NCBI GenBank assembly: GCA_964030785.1
Contig: OZ034969.1
Coordinates: 36,006,601 to 36,070,600 of the forward strand
Origin: Siderastrea siderea
Lineage: Eukaryota > Cnidaria > Anthozoa > Scleractinia > Rhizangiidae
Length of the DNA stretch: 64,000 nt
Direction of reading: 5' to 3'
This document shows, in pieces, positions 27,200 through 38,200 of the stretch; position 1 is the stretch's first letter, and each line of letters starts with the position of its first letter. The notes under the pieces were generated by a model, which saw only the letters and a list, made by a program, of their open reading frames with translations, ran no database searches and was not told where the DNA came from. A program made the position numbers and the translations under genes.

Positions 27200-30100
27200 A
27201 TGACAACAAATATACAATTCAAAGCTATCTCGCTGAACGTTCGTGGAATTCGCACTTTCGAGAAAAGGAAAACAATTTACAATTGGTTAACTCAAAAGAA
27301 TGCAGATATTTGCTTTCTCCAGGAGACTTATAGCACAAAAGAAATAGAAAATCAATGGAAATCCCAGTGGCGAGGCGAAACTTATTTCGCGCACGGCACT
27401 GTGCATAGTCGTGGGGTCGCCATACTTGTACGAAACACGCTCGATTTCACACTAAAATCAGTCCAATCAGATGAGGAAGGAAGATTCCTTTGTCTTGAAG
27501 CCATTATCCAAGACCAATTGTTTCTTTTAGTCAATATATACGCACCCAACACTTCAACTGAACAAACATCGTTTTTCCGCAAACTTTCTGATCTCATTAA
27601 CAGTGACGAACGCTACGAGCAATGTAAAATCATAATCGGAGGTGATTTTAATGTCACTCTAGATCCATCTAAAGACTGCTCTGGTGGCAATCCAGTCTTA
27701 AGAGACTCGGTTAAAGCGCTGGAAGAAATTTTAATAGAAAATGATTTAATTGACATTTGGAGAGTCCAAAACCCCGAGTGCAGAAGGTTCACTTGGAGAC
27801 AAAAAACACCACTTATTCAACGACGGCTTGATTATTGGTTCATTCCGGAGTCACTTCAAGATGATGTCGCTAAAATAGAAATCGTACCTGCGGTGAGAAC
27901 TGATCATTCGGCAGTTGTTATCGAAATTAACTCTTTAGACACTCAGAATCATGGCCCTTCTTTTTGGAAAATAAACAATAGCCTTTTTGAAGACTCGACA
28001 TACGTTGAATTGATAAGAGAAAATATTCCCGTCTGGTTGAGCGAGATTAATTTTTGCACAGATTACCGAATAGTATGGGACTGGATCAAATATAATATTC
28101 GTAGGGAAAGCATCTCTTACAGTAAACAAAAAGCGCGTGAAAAGAGAGAAAGAGTGAAAAACATTGAAGAGACATTAAAAATGTGCGAGGAAAAAATTGC
28201 TGAAGAACCATCTTATGAAAATATACAAAAGTTAGAAACAGCCAAAAGCGAATATGAAAGAGAATATGACTATATTGTGAAAAGGTTAATCATTCGTTCC
28301 CGTGCAACATGGTTCGAAAAAGGTGAGCGAAACACTAAATATTTCTTAAATCTAGAAAATAATAAAAAGACAAAAACCTGTCTAAGAAAGCTATTACTGA
28401 CAGACGAACAAGAAAGCACAAATCCAAGTATAATCCTTAATGAAATATATTCCTTCTATTCTAATTTATATGATGAAAAGACAGATGTGGAGATCGATCA
28501 GACATCTTGCCCCTTTTTGAATAATCATGATCAAATTCCTAAGTTATCTGTTCCAATGCGCGACAGCTGTGAAGGAGAGCTGACCCAAGCAGAATGTTAT
28601 AAGGCTTTATCTGCATTTAAAAATAATAAAACACCAGGTAACGATGGGCTATCGGCAGAATTCTATAAAGTATTTTGGTCTGAAATTGGTGAAGTCCTGG
28701 TTAATTCTCTCAACTACTCTTATCGTTGCGGGGAACTATCAACAACTCAAAAACAAGCTGCAATCACACTAATAGAGAAGAAAGGAAAGGACAGAAGAAG
28801 GATAAAAAATTGGCGACCTATATCATTGGTAAATGTCGATGTTAAGATAGGCTCTAAAGCCATTGCTATGAGGCTAGAGAAAGTGCTTCCGAGCATAATT
28901 CATTACGACCAAAGTGCTTTCGTCAAAGGACGAAACATATTTGATGCTGTCCGCACCATTAACGACATCTTTGACTTCACCCAAATGAAAAACTATGATG
29001 CTATTCTGACTGCAATTGATTTTGAAAAAGCTTTCGATTCATTGAATTTGAATTTCTTATTTCATTCTTTAGAAGCGTTTGGTTTTGGTGAATCTCTTAT
29101 TGCATGGATTAAGACTTTTTATAAGAATATATCAAGTTGTGTTTTTAACAATGGTTTCGCCACACCTTTTTTCCAACTTAAACGAGGTGTACGCCAAGGT
29201 GACCCTCTGTCACCATATCTTTTCATAATAGCCCTTGAATTATTAGCAATTAACATTCGAAACAACGAACAAATAAGAGGCATTAAGTTTGACGGTAATG
29301 AGATTAAGTTAGTGATCTTTGCCGATGACATGACAACATTCGTGCGCGACACAGTTTCATTCTCTCATCTAATCAACACCTTGGAACAATTTACAAGTTA
29401 TTCGGGATTAAAAATGAATCATGAAAAGACGGAAGTAATGCCTCTGGGAAATATGACGTTAGAACCAACGGATGTAGGCGTGAATGAGATAAGCAGTATT
29501 GTCAAAATTCTGGGGGTATATTTTACATATAATCATAAGCGTTTTTATGAAAAAAATTTTGAATCTATCGAGAAATCTTTAAAAGAATTGCTACAAAGCT
29601 GGTCTTGGAGAGGTCTTACGTTGATTGGAAGGATTCAAGTGATCAAATCCTTTGCCATACCGAAAATCCTTTATCGTGTTGCTTTGATCTCGTGTAAAAA
29701 ATCTGATTTTGTCAAAAAAATCAATGAATTACTTTATTCTTTTATTTGGAAGGGTAAAGACAAAGTAAAGCGTGCAGCCTTGATAAACTCCATTGAGGAA
29801 GGAGGTTTGACAATGCCAGATATTGCATCTATGATTTCAACGCAGAGAATATTGTGTATCAAGAAATATTTGGATAATTACCCAGCAAGTTGGAAACTTT
29901 TTCTTAATTTCTATTTGAAGAACGTTGGGGGCAAGTTTTTGTTTCACTGTAACTTTGATTATAGGAAATTACCAGTTGCTGTTCCAGAGTTTTATAAAAA
30001 ATGTATCCAAACCTGGTCCTCATTAAATGAAAACAACCCCAGTACAACAAAGGATGTTGCGAATCAGATCCTCTGGAATAATAGGTTTATTTGCATTGGC

Positions 30101-30427
30101 AAAAATTCAGTATATAACCGAAGGATAAGTAGTGTAGGTCTAAACAAGATTGGCGACCTTTACGACGGTGCAGGGTTGCTAGTTTTCAACATGGAGCCTC
30201 TGAGATCTATTCTATCCCCCAGCGACATGTATTTATTGATTAGTATGCTGGACGCCATGCCTTTGGTATGGCGTAACCTGTTAAATGGAAGTAAATCATC
30301 TATAGCGCTTCTCACCTCTCCTTTTGAGCCTAATTCTTTTAATATACTTTACGAAAGTGATATAATCCCACTTGAAGACCGAAGAGTCTCAATTAGAATG
30401 GAAAAAAATTTATCTAACACCTATTAG
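27200..30427 (+). CDS. LINE ORF2: endonuclease and reverse transcriptase (1075 aa before frame disruption)
   Basis: The N-terminal apurinic-type endonuclease has LNVRGI, FLQETY, IIGGDFNV, RRLDYWF and RTDHSAV, the usual catalytic and His motifs. The reverse transcriptase follows with GNDGLSAEFYK, NWRPISLVN, AIDFEKAFDS (motif A), RGVRQGDPLSPYLF (motif B) and VIFADDMTTF (motif C). The protein then runs through the thumb region until a premature TAG at 30425-30427, just after the frame change described for 30390-30908. It would nick target DNA and prime reverse transcription there. Without the tail it may be inactive. Confidence 0.88.
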   Translation: MTTNIQFKAISLNVRGIRTFEKRKTIYNWLTQKNADICFLQETYSTKEIENQWKSQWRGETYFAHGTVHSRGVAILVRNTLDFTLKSVQSDEEGRFLCLEAIIQDQLFLLVNIYAPNTSTEQTSFFRKLSDLINSDERYEQCKIIIGGDFNVTLDPSKDCSGGNPVLRDSVKALEEILIENDLIDIWRVQNPECRRFTWRQKTPLIQRRLDYWFIPESLQDDVAKIEIVPAVRTDHSAVVIEINSLDTQNHGPSFWKINNSLFEDSTYVELIRENIPVWLSEINFCTDYRIVWDWIKYNIRRESISYSKQKAREKRERVKNIEETLKMCEEKIAEEPSYENIQKLETAKSEYEREYDYIVKRLIIRSRATWFEKGERNTKYFLNLENNKKTKTCLRKLLLTDEQESTNPSIILNEIYSFYSNLYDEKTDVEIDQTSCPFLNNHDQIPKLSVPMRDSCEGELTQAECYKALSAFKNNKTPGNDGLSAEFYKVFWSEIGEVLVNSLNYSYRCGELSTTQKQAAITLIEKKGKDRRRIKNWRPISLVNVDVKIGSKAIAMRLEKVLPSIIHYDQSAFVKGRNIFDAVRTINDIFDFTQMKNYDAILTAIDFEKAFDSLNLNFLFHSLEAFGFGESLIAWIKTFYKNISSCVFNNGFATPFFQLKRGVRQGDPLSPYLFIIALELLAINIRNNEQIRGIKFDGNEIKLVIFADDMTTFVRDTVSFSHLINTLEQFTSYSGLKMNHEKTEVMPLGNMTLEPTDVGVNEISSIVKILGVYFTYNHKRFYEKNFESIEKSLKELLQSWSWRGLTLIGRIQVIKSFAIPKILYRVALISCKKSDFVKKINELLYSFIWKGKDKVKRAALINSIEEGGLTMPDIASMISTQRILCIKKYLDNYPASWKLFLNFYLKNVGGKFLFHCNFDYRKLPVAVPEFYKKCIQTWSSLNENNPSTTKDVANQILWNNRFICIGKNSVYNRRISSVGLNKIGDLYDGAGLLVFNMEPLRSILSPSDMYLLISMLDAMPLVWRNLLNGSKSSIALLTSPFEPNSFNILYESDIIPLEDRRVSIRMEKNLSNTY

Positions 30428-30908
30428 AGCAACACTAAGCACAAAACTGCGGGAATTTCAGTATAAGATACTTAATAGAATTTTATATACAAATGACATG
30501 CTTTTTAAGTTTAAGAAAATCGAATCTCCTCTATGTTATTTCTGCGAAAATGATATAGAAACCATAGAACACTTTCTTTTCCTCTGCCCGAGAGTTCAAG
30601 TTTTTTGGAGTGAAGTATGCTCTACTTTCGGAGAAAAGCTGAACTGGAGCAGATCTCTTCACATAAAAGATATTTTTTTCGGAAACCAAGACCTAAAAAT
30701 TCACAATAATTTGACAAATTACATTATCCTGGAAAGCAAATATTTTCTGTATCGTTGTAAACTAAACAAAACCCCATTATCTATTCTGCATTTAACAGAA
30801 AAAATTAAGAATACATATTATATAGAACGTTCTATTGCGAGAGAAAATAATAAAATTGGTTTTCATTATGAAAAGTGGGAACCTCTACTCCCACTTATCT
30901 CTCCTTGA
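30390..30908 (+). pseudogene. LINE ORF2 C-terminal tail after a +1 frame change
   Basis: The frame continues as EWKKIYLTPIRATLSTKLRE, a typical L1 ORF2 tail, and contains the CCHC motif CYFCENDIETIEHFLFLC. It ends at TGA 30906-30908. The switch from the upstream frame must lie within about 30372-30405, near an A7 run, and fits a single inserted base. Numbering of the start is approximate. Confidence 0.8.
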
Positions 30909-31192
30909 TTAGTTGTTGTCACTTTTTTTTTTTAAATTATACTGCAAATTACATATCAGACTGCTGTAATATACCTAAGTTGTTGGCCTTTGTAAACCCT
31001 GTTATTTTGTAACCTGTCACTTTGTAAATTAAATTAGCCATGTTAAATTGTATGTTTTGTAAACTCGAAAATTGTAACCTTTTGTTTCCGTAATTAACTG
31101 TATTTTCCTTTTATTGTGCTGTACATTTCTTTTTTTGCTGTATTTTTATGTAGTAAAACAATAAACAAACAAAATACAAAAAAAAAAAAAAA
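30909..31192 (+). other. LINE 3-prime UTR with polyadenylation signal
   Basis: AT-rich tail with runs of TGTAA words, AATAAA at 31160-31165 and a 16-base A tract ending at the target duplication. No frame of note. Confidence 0.8.
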
Positions 31193-31205
31193 ATTTGTGT
31201 GACTC
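31193..31205. repeat. LINE target site duplication, right copy
   Basis: ATTTGTGTGACTC, identical to 10586-10598. A second gtgtgac word follows by chance or as a local repeat at 31209-31215. Confidence 0.85.
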
Positions 31206-33216
31206 TTGTGTGACGCATATCCCTTGTTTTTGCTACGATCGCTGACCACGATCGAGCTTTAGATTTTTTGCTCTATTAGGGAATGTAAACTGACTTACCT
31301 GCTGTTTTGTTTCACATAAAAGTTAAAAAGCTCCTAAATGACAGAGGCAAAATGTTACAGTGCCTGCTGCTTGCGCACGGACAAGCCGGAAACGCTGAAT
31401 TTATTTACGACACAATCATCTCGCTCGCGCAGCGATGATTCGACATGGCTGTCTTTCTGTGTTGTAACTTTTACCCAGACGAAACCACTCTAATATGCCC
31501 ATGCAATACCGGATCAAAATGGAAAACCGTTTCATGAAATGTTCTACTCGAAATATGAGCATATCTTCGATTTTACGAAACAATAGCGCGCTCCGTTCAT
31601 TGTTTAGTTTGCCGCCTACATCATGATAATGAGCATCACCGTGCGTTCTTGGCAACCAATGAATTAAGCTCTTTCTAGGAGTCTTTGAATAATAACGCGC
31701 GATATGACAGATCTACAAACTTTCTTGAACTGGAAGTAAATGTCCCGAGAACAATAGTCATTCTGCGCAATGAACCTTTGAATTCTCCTACAACCCTTGT
31801 GTTCCGTTGAACCAAAGACCAAGCCAACACGGAAGGAGAACCGTATTTAATGTTCACAATCAGCAACGCAAACAAAGAAACAAACAATTCCATCTACAAA
31901 GAAACTACGTTGGCACTCGGCCTTACAAATATTCAAAATAAACGAGAAATTAACTGGAATTCAACTAAGAACTTACTTCTTTGACTGCCTCCGTAATTGG
32001 CGTACATATACACAACTTGTTGAACTTCTTGACAACTTCTTAGCAAACTTACAATATTAAACGGGATAGCAAAACGGGTCAGCAAAACGTAAACGACCTG
32101 GTTAGCTTGACAGTTTTCTTACAACTGAAAACTACGCTCGGTGACGAGACTTACTTACGCTATGCTATTGCGATGCTTAAATTTAAAAGGCGCGCGCGCA
32201 ACATTAAACAGAGACAGCGCGCGCGTCCAAACTAACTAATAATTAAAAGCTGATCGTTTATCAGAACACCTTGCGTTTTCAGTATCTTGCAGTACAGTAA
32301 TAAAAGGCATTCGTTTTAAAAACTTGCGTTACCTGTATGTTTGCGTGTCTACTTGTTGAAAGGTGATACTCCAGCTAAACGCCCATAGTTAAATGTTCCT
32401 CTTCAAAAACAAATCTTTTGCATTTTGTTCAAGGCTAAGTTTGTTTTCACCGCTAAATAATGTTTTGGTTCGACAAAATTAACCCAGTGTAGAATCTAGC
32501 GTTTTCGTTCGCTCTTTATATGAGCTAAATTTCAAATGCATGAATTGGCATAGTTTAGTAAACTTAAAGGAGGTCACTCCAGAAAGTGTATATCCTTTGT
32601 AAAAAAAAACACACTGAGTTGAGTTACTGACCGTTGTTTGAGCTTCCATAGTGCATCCGATCCCAATGAAATTCCTCTCCAAAGAAGCAAAAAATCGTCA
32701 TCGGGCTCCGCCATTTTGGATAGCGCTTAGGAGCCTGGCCATGTATTCGTGACGTCAATTTGTCCAAATTGAAATTGGCAGGAAGCTCAATAGCAGCTGG
32801 TAAATTTCAAGTTCGATTCAAGTGCATAGCTTTTTGGTTGCTCTCATTTCTTTTTCGCGGTGCTGTTGTAAACTGAAAAGGGAGCGTAAGCAACCACGAC
32901 GGAAAATAACTTACAAATATTTCAAACTTGTTCGCTATAGTTTCAACTCGTTCAATCTACCTAATGTAGCCGAACAATCCGGGAACTGACTCTGTAAGGA
33001 CGGCGTTACAGTTCAGGTAGAAAAAAGAAAATTCACTGTCGTGTGTAAACGTTTTACATAGAACTTTCAATTGAATTTGGTCCGAAGTTTCTCGTTGTTG
33101 TTTTGCAGACGACAGCTGAAAGAAATGTACCAAAATCTGTATCGCACGTACAAGTCATTGTTTTGCTAATTAAACCTTTTGTTCTGTGACCTTCTCATCA
33201 GCCGTCGCCATCGTGC
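31206..33216. other. Intergenic, no gene recognised
   Basis: Only short frames without domains. An alternating GC patch (GGCGCGCGCGC and CAGCGCGCGCGTCC, 32190-32226) forms an inverted pair. No exon with convincing splice sites was seen. Confidence 0.4.
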
Positions 33217-33460
33217 TTGCTTACACAGTCCCAGACTGTAACAATATGTCCGAAAAAGATAAGGAAAGAGGTGAAATCCAGACCTAGCAAAGCAGCGGCT
33301 CGACCAGCTTCGCCGTGAGAAGCGATTTGGCTTTGCCGAAAAACTGGAAAATGTTTATGTTTTTAATGAGCATTTTCATGCTGACTGCTTTGAAACCAAC
33401 TCCTGGGTGGAAATACCCGAAGAAGGATTTAAGCACACAAGAGAGAAGTCCTCTTATTCT
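33217..33460 (+). pseudogene. Degenerate THAP-like domain fragment
   Basis: One frame gives TVPDCNN and another, after a stop/frame change, gives RREKRFGFAEKLENVYVFNE and then HFHADCFETNSW. The spaced CxxxC-like start and the EHF...DCFE end match the outline of a THAP zinc finger, a DNA-binding domain common in cnidarian genes and P-element-type transposases. Frames are broken, so it is a relic if real. Confidence 0.4.
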
Positions 33461-33619
33461 GTGAGCTGTGGACTCGGCTTCTCTCTTGACGTCTTTTCTG
33501 GCTCTCTGGGTCAGTCGGATCCTTTCTCTCAGGAATCTCATGGATGCTACTTCAGCGACTCTGTGTGCGCCTTTGGTGGGAACTGGCGGCCGAATCTGGA
33601 GATCTTTAGGAACAATGTG

Positions 33620-33800
33620 GTTCTACCAGTGGGTCATCAGCAGAGTGTCCGTTGGAACTGAAGTGCTCTGCGACGGGTAGACTAGGGGTACTCTTGTAAT
33701 GCTACGAAGGTGTTAGCCAAAGTGTCATTAAGAGTGAGTCCAGTTTCGCCAACGTAAATGGTAAATGGCAGGGCAGCGACGGCATGAGATGCAGCACAAA
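33620..33800 (-). pseudogene. Relic of a GIY-YIG endonuclease domain (retroelement-type)
   Basis: On the minus strand AALPFTIYVGETGLTLNDTL is followed, in another frame, by a VAEHFSSNGHSADD-type segment (CGCAGAGCACTTCAG at DNA level). The GIY-YIG family has Y-x-G followed by Arg and Glu/His motifs, and this arrangement occurs at the C-terminus of Penelope-like and related cnidarian retroelements. The same DNA words recur inverted at 34087-34460. Stops interrupt it. Confidence 0.45.
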
Positions 33801-34059
33801 AGACCAGATGTCGAACCGGTGAATACTTCTTTGATGGTTATAGTATCTTTAGGCTCCTGAAGAGCAGTGCCACTAATAATTTGACATGGGGGTGTCGACA
33901 AGCAACGGAGCCTGCGAATGTGGTAGCAGGATTTCTGTCGGACGTGTAAACGAGAATCATGCTGACTTTAATCTCGTCGGGAAGCGACCACTGGTGGCGG
34001 TCCCTTCGCTAAGTTCAACCATAAGAAGTCAGCCTGTACCCCACCTGAGAGTAGGTTCT

Positions 34060-34620
34060 TGGGAACCCAGAGAGTGCGCCTGGTCTGCCCGTCGCAGAGC
34101 ACTTCAGGTCCAACGTACCTCAGGGAGGGAGGGGGGGGGGGGTGCTTGATTCAATTTTTGCTGGGTATGTGCTGCTTGCCCCTCCGAGCCCCTACCCCAT
34201 TATAGTCTATTCTGTAGCCAATTATGGACCCCATATTAGTGCAAATATACCCCAAATCCCTACTTGCCGAAATTTGCTTATCCCTGAAATCCAGCAAATG
34301 TGCGACCCCATTCTAGTAACTCTATTAGCTCCTATTGGAAATGCAACCCCATTATAGTCAATCCAGTCGTGAAAATGCGACCCCATCCAGCGGCACATCC
34401 CCATTAGCCTATTACAAGGAAGTACACCCCCCGGGCAACGTACACTCTGCTGATGACGCACTGGTTTGCGGTGTCAAGCTCTGCAGTGGCAACACTGACA
34501 AAGGAGACACCAAGAAGTTCGTCATATTCAGACTTGCCAACCGGGTGGCCTCAAATCAGACTTTCATTTCTTGTGGTTTGAGCGCCCGCGCTGGAGAGGA
34601 AGTGTTAATTTCATAATTTT
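34060..34620 (+). pseudogene. Second GIY-YIG retroelement relic, split by a MITE
   Basis: The CCCGTCGCAGAGCACTTCAG segment (34089-34108) and the later frame HSADDALVCGVKLCSGNTDK (34445-34504) followed by RLANRVASNQTF are collinear parts of the same module seen inverted at 33620-33800. They are separated by the insertion 34119-34435. Both relics indicate an old retroelement of this type here. Confidence 0.45.
34119..34435. mobile_element. 317-bp MITE with 8-bp target duplication
   Basis: CAACGTAC at 34111-34118 is repeated at 34436-34443. The ends are G-rich on the left (AGGGAGGGGGGGG then GTGCTTG) and C-rich on the right (GAAGTACACCCCCCGGG), forming imperfect inverted repeats. The interior contains repeated CCCCATT...AGT words. 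An 8-bp duplication suggests a hAT-type origin, which is inference. A similar G-run terminus is seen at 34971-34985. Confidence 0.7.
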
Positions 34621-35255
34621 GTTGCGAACTCTATCTGATAACGAACCAAAATGCACTGATGAAGGGCAAAGCCCGTAGATTAAGATTTTACTCAGCATAA
34701 TTTTTGTCAATTTGTACCCCAAAGGCCAGTTCTTGTTTAACCTCAATGAACAGAAAAAACAACAACTGCCAGTCTCAAGCGGTGCGCCTGGGATGCCCTC
34801 GTTCGAAAATAAAGAACAAAGAACTAAGGTTTAATGGTGTAAACTGCGACGGGTAACTGAAAGCAATGAATCAAGATTGTTGCTAACATAACCGTCCTTT
34901 GCCCTGCCGGATTTCCATTTTCCGATGCGCTCGTTTGAATGACGTAATACAAAAACCGGAAGTGGTTTCAAGGGGGGGGGGTACTTGCAGAACACCTCCC
35001 CCATTTCTGATCAACATATGTCTTCTTGCATCGGGCTGAAAACAATACACGTTATTGACATGCAAATAAGTGGAGGGGTATTCTGTTCGGGGCAAGTAGG
35101 ATAACCTACAGACAAATTAACAAATGCTACAGTATTGCGTTACTAGGCGTTATACATGGCGTGACAATTTTTATCGTTTGTTACCAATCTCCCCGAGCCT
35201 GCAGTATTTATAGCAGCATTCACGCGCACTTTGCGCCAGTTGACTGAACAACAAC
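34621..35255 (+). other. Upstream region of the MEAK7-like gene
   Basis: No gene. A TATTTATAG element at 35205-35213 lies 43 bp before the start codon and could be the TATA box, with low confidence. A G-run repeat end lies at 34971-34985. Confidence 0.4.
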
Positions 35256-38200
35256 ATGGGGATTTTAGCGAGTAGAGGTTTAGAATATGAAGACAGTTAT
35301 CGTTCCTTCTCCGAGAAAGAACGCCAACTGCTTTCTTCCCTTTTCGACAAACTAGCTACGGCGAATGAACACGGTGTTATGAAGATAGAGCTGGGGCCTT
35401 TTAAGGTGAGTTCGAATTTTGTGCCAAAAATAAGCTTTGTGTACCAGAGTCGATTTTATGTTCGATCGACCAGTTTGCAAAGAACGAGCCATACAAATTT
35501 TAGAGTCGAAAATTTGTTTAAAAAAGAAGGAAACGTGCAAAAATTCATAAATGCGATAATACTTTTGTTACAGTACATTCGCTGTCACATATATTGTTGT
35601 CAGGCTTGGTTTTTTTACAGCTTCGATACCAGCTGCTTTCCATCGCCTTGCCTATATCAGTAGACGATCTCTGTCGTTTCCTGTTAAACACCAGTACGAA
35701 TTTTATTTTGTTTACACAAAGGTATTCTGCGATAGAGATTCATTAGTGATAATTTCCCTGCCGTCGTTTTCTTACACAGGAAGATTCAGTGTTTTGGAAA
35801 TAAATAACAGAAGTGTGAATTATTCATATCAGACTTGTGTCTTGGTGAAAATGGCTTTTGTCGACCGACAATAACGGCTCGGATCAGTTTTCTGAATAAG
35901 CATGAGTTAATAAAAGCACTGGGATAAAATATATGGCACGTTAAATAAGGTAGTCTTAAAAAGGCTTATACTAAGATTAAAAGAGCTCAACAGAGCTTGC
36001 TGGATCTCCTGCCTATTTATGTAATAGCTAGTTGTTCAAATGAATGGTAAATAAAGGCAATTCCGATCCTCTCGATCTTCTTCTTGAGATTTGCAACCTT
36101 TTTTTGTAGTGACAGGCAATTTGTTATAAGCAGAATAATTGCTCTCAACCACTCAGCTTTTGTTACATCCAGAATTTCACTGTGCTATTTCGTAGAATCA
36201 CTTGCTGCGCTGGTACAAGTCGATTTTTTTTTATCGGTAAAGACGTGCACGGAAATTTTTATTTTCATGATACTGAGAATTTAAAGTACAACAATTTTGT
36301 GATTCCAAGTGGGCCAAAAGTTCAATCATATACTTTTTGCTTTAAGCATTCATAAAAATTACATGGTAATAATAGGCTGCTATTAATTTATATAGTGGAT
36401 GATGAGGTCGAGAAAAATGTTGTGATTACATACATGTAGTGGAGAGCAGATCAAGTATTATTTGATGCTGAAAGTAAAGGCAAATAAACAATCTGTGAGG
36501 CACTGACAATTAAGTCACAATATTTTGCGATAATCAAGCTCAGTAATTTGTTTTGCCATTCAGCCCTTATATAGCCTTCGGATGTACAAGCAAAGTGACA
36601 CCCTGGGCCACTGTGGTACGAAGGGGGGGGGGGGGGGGTGGGTTTGAGGTTGATGGAAAACCCCTTAGGTTTTTGCTATGTTGCAATGTTTCGAATGATT
36701 TTATCTTTAGTAGAAATCCTGCAATGTGCCCAACTGGATGAGCTACAGTGATTTTGTTACCCCTGTGTCCTGTATGACTAGCTGACACATAACAATCCTA
36801 AAAGACACAAAGTAACATATGGCATGCCTTCTAAACGACGCACAAGCACGAACGTGCCAAGATTAATGTCCTGTTTGAATAATTTAGAATTTATGTCACA
36901 ACTTACTTCAAAAGAAAAATATTGGTTGGTGCTATTAAAATATATTGATCTAGGAGTAATCTCTGAGGGAAAAAATTCAAGCCTTTACTTGCATTTTTAA
37001 TAAATTTTATCTATTCCAAATAAACACCGCCATGTTTGTTTGTGATCAAGTGGCTAGGTATTTTGATGTCAAGAGGACTCTGTGAACTAGGTCGTATTAA
37101 AGCTCGCCAAAACCCGCCATTTACGATAATATGTGAGGCGAAAGAGAAAAAAAAAACAGAACAAAACAAAGCAACAAAGTATGAGTTCAAGCAATTGATT
37201 GATAGGACTGACATTAGTTTGCATCTGGGACTCATTATCTTTTTTATGGGGTGAGTTTCAGGGACTCAGTAATGGCAAATTGTAACAAAATCACTGGAGG
37301 TATATCGGTTGTTAAGATGGCAGCCATCTTGGATTGTACCTAAAATTAGAAATTATCAAAAAAAAAGCAGGAAATTGAAATGTTTTAATGCTAGGCATGT
37401 AGAATATGATCATAAAAACACTTTGCTTCTTTTTGTGCAAAGAAAAAAAAGTGAAAAAAAAACATGCATTTTTATTCAAAAATGGCTTGACCACCTGCTA
37501 CTTATTACATCATATCTTGCACCAAAGTTGTGTCAAAAGGGATATGCGTACTGCTACGTAAAACAGCAAGTGTAGCTTATGGGGTGGTGTGCCCCCCCCC
37601 CCCCCTTACCCCTTTTACATCTAAGGGTAAAGTTCATGATCATGGACAAAGGCAAGCAGCTTTCACAGCTTTTTTAAATCAATCTTTCAAAGTTGCCTTA
37701 CTTGGCTGTCTGCACTGTTGATGTTCAAAATGGAATTTCCACTTACTGTAAGATTACAAATGCTTGTTTCCTTTTTTCCTTCTTTTTTGGCTCAAGAAAT
37801 GAACTCTGCTCAAAAAAATGACTCAGAAAAACTAGTTGCAGAATTTGGTTTGAAAGAAAACAACTGCAAATGATTGGAACATTTTTTGCAATGAAGTAAT
37901 TAACACCATTTATGCACATGAGCAGGCCCTTATTCAGAGGCAGTTATTGTCTGTGTTTATTATAATTATGTATTGTTTACCGATCAAAATGTCAGAGAGA
38001 ATAATGATGGTAGTTTACATGTTAAGTCCTCTTCAGCAAAGATGTTTATGGTATGATGTAGCTACAGTTGGAAGGATACTAGTTGCTTCCAATATTTCTG
38101 TCAGTTAAACAAGAAATTGTTTAATATTTACTTATTGATTAAATACAAGTTCTCTCATTAGTTAACTGGTGGCAATAGCAGACAAAACTTAAACCAAGAC

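Larger units (their letters stand above)
10599..31192 (+). mobile_element. Full-length L1-type LINE, interrupted by a Polinton
   Basis: The unit runs from just after the left target duplication to a 3-prime poly(A) tract (31178-31193) preceded by AATAAA at 31160-31165. Removing the nested Polinton and one copy of its duplication leaves about 5.47 kb with 5-prime UTR, ORF1 (coiled coil plus RNA-binding domains), an inter-ORF spacer, and ORF2 (apurinic-type endonuclease, reverse transcriptase, C-terminal CCHC zinc motif). This order and size are those of the L1 clade. ORF1 is disrupted by the Polinton and ORF2 carries one frame disruption near its 3-prime end, so the copy is not autonomous now. 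Confidence 0.9.
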
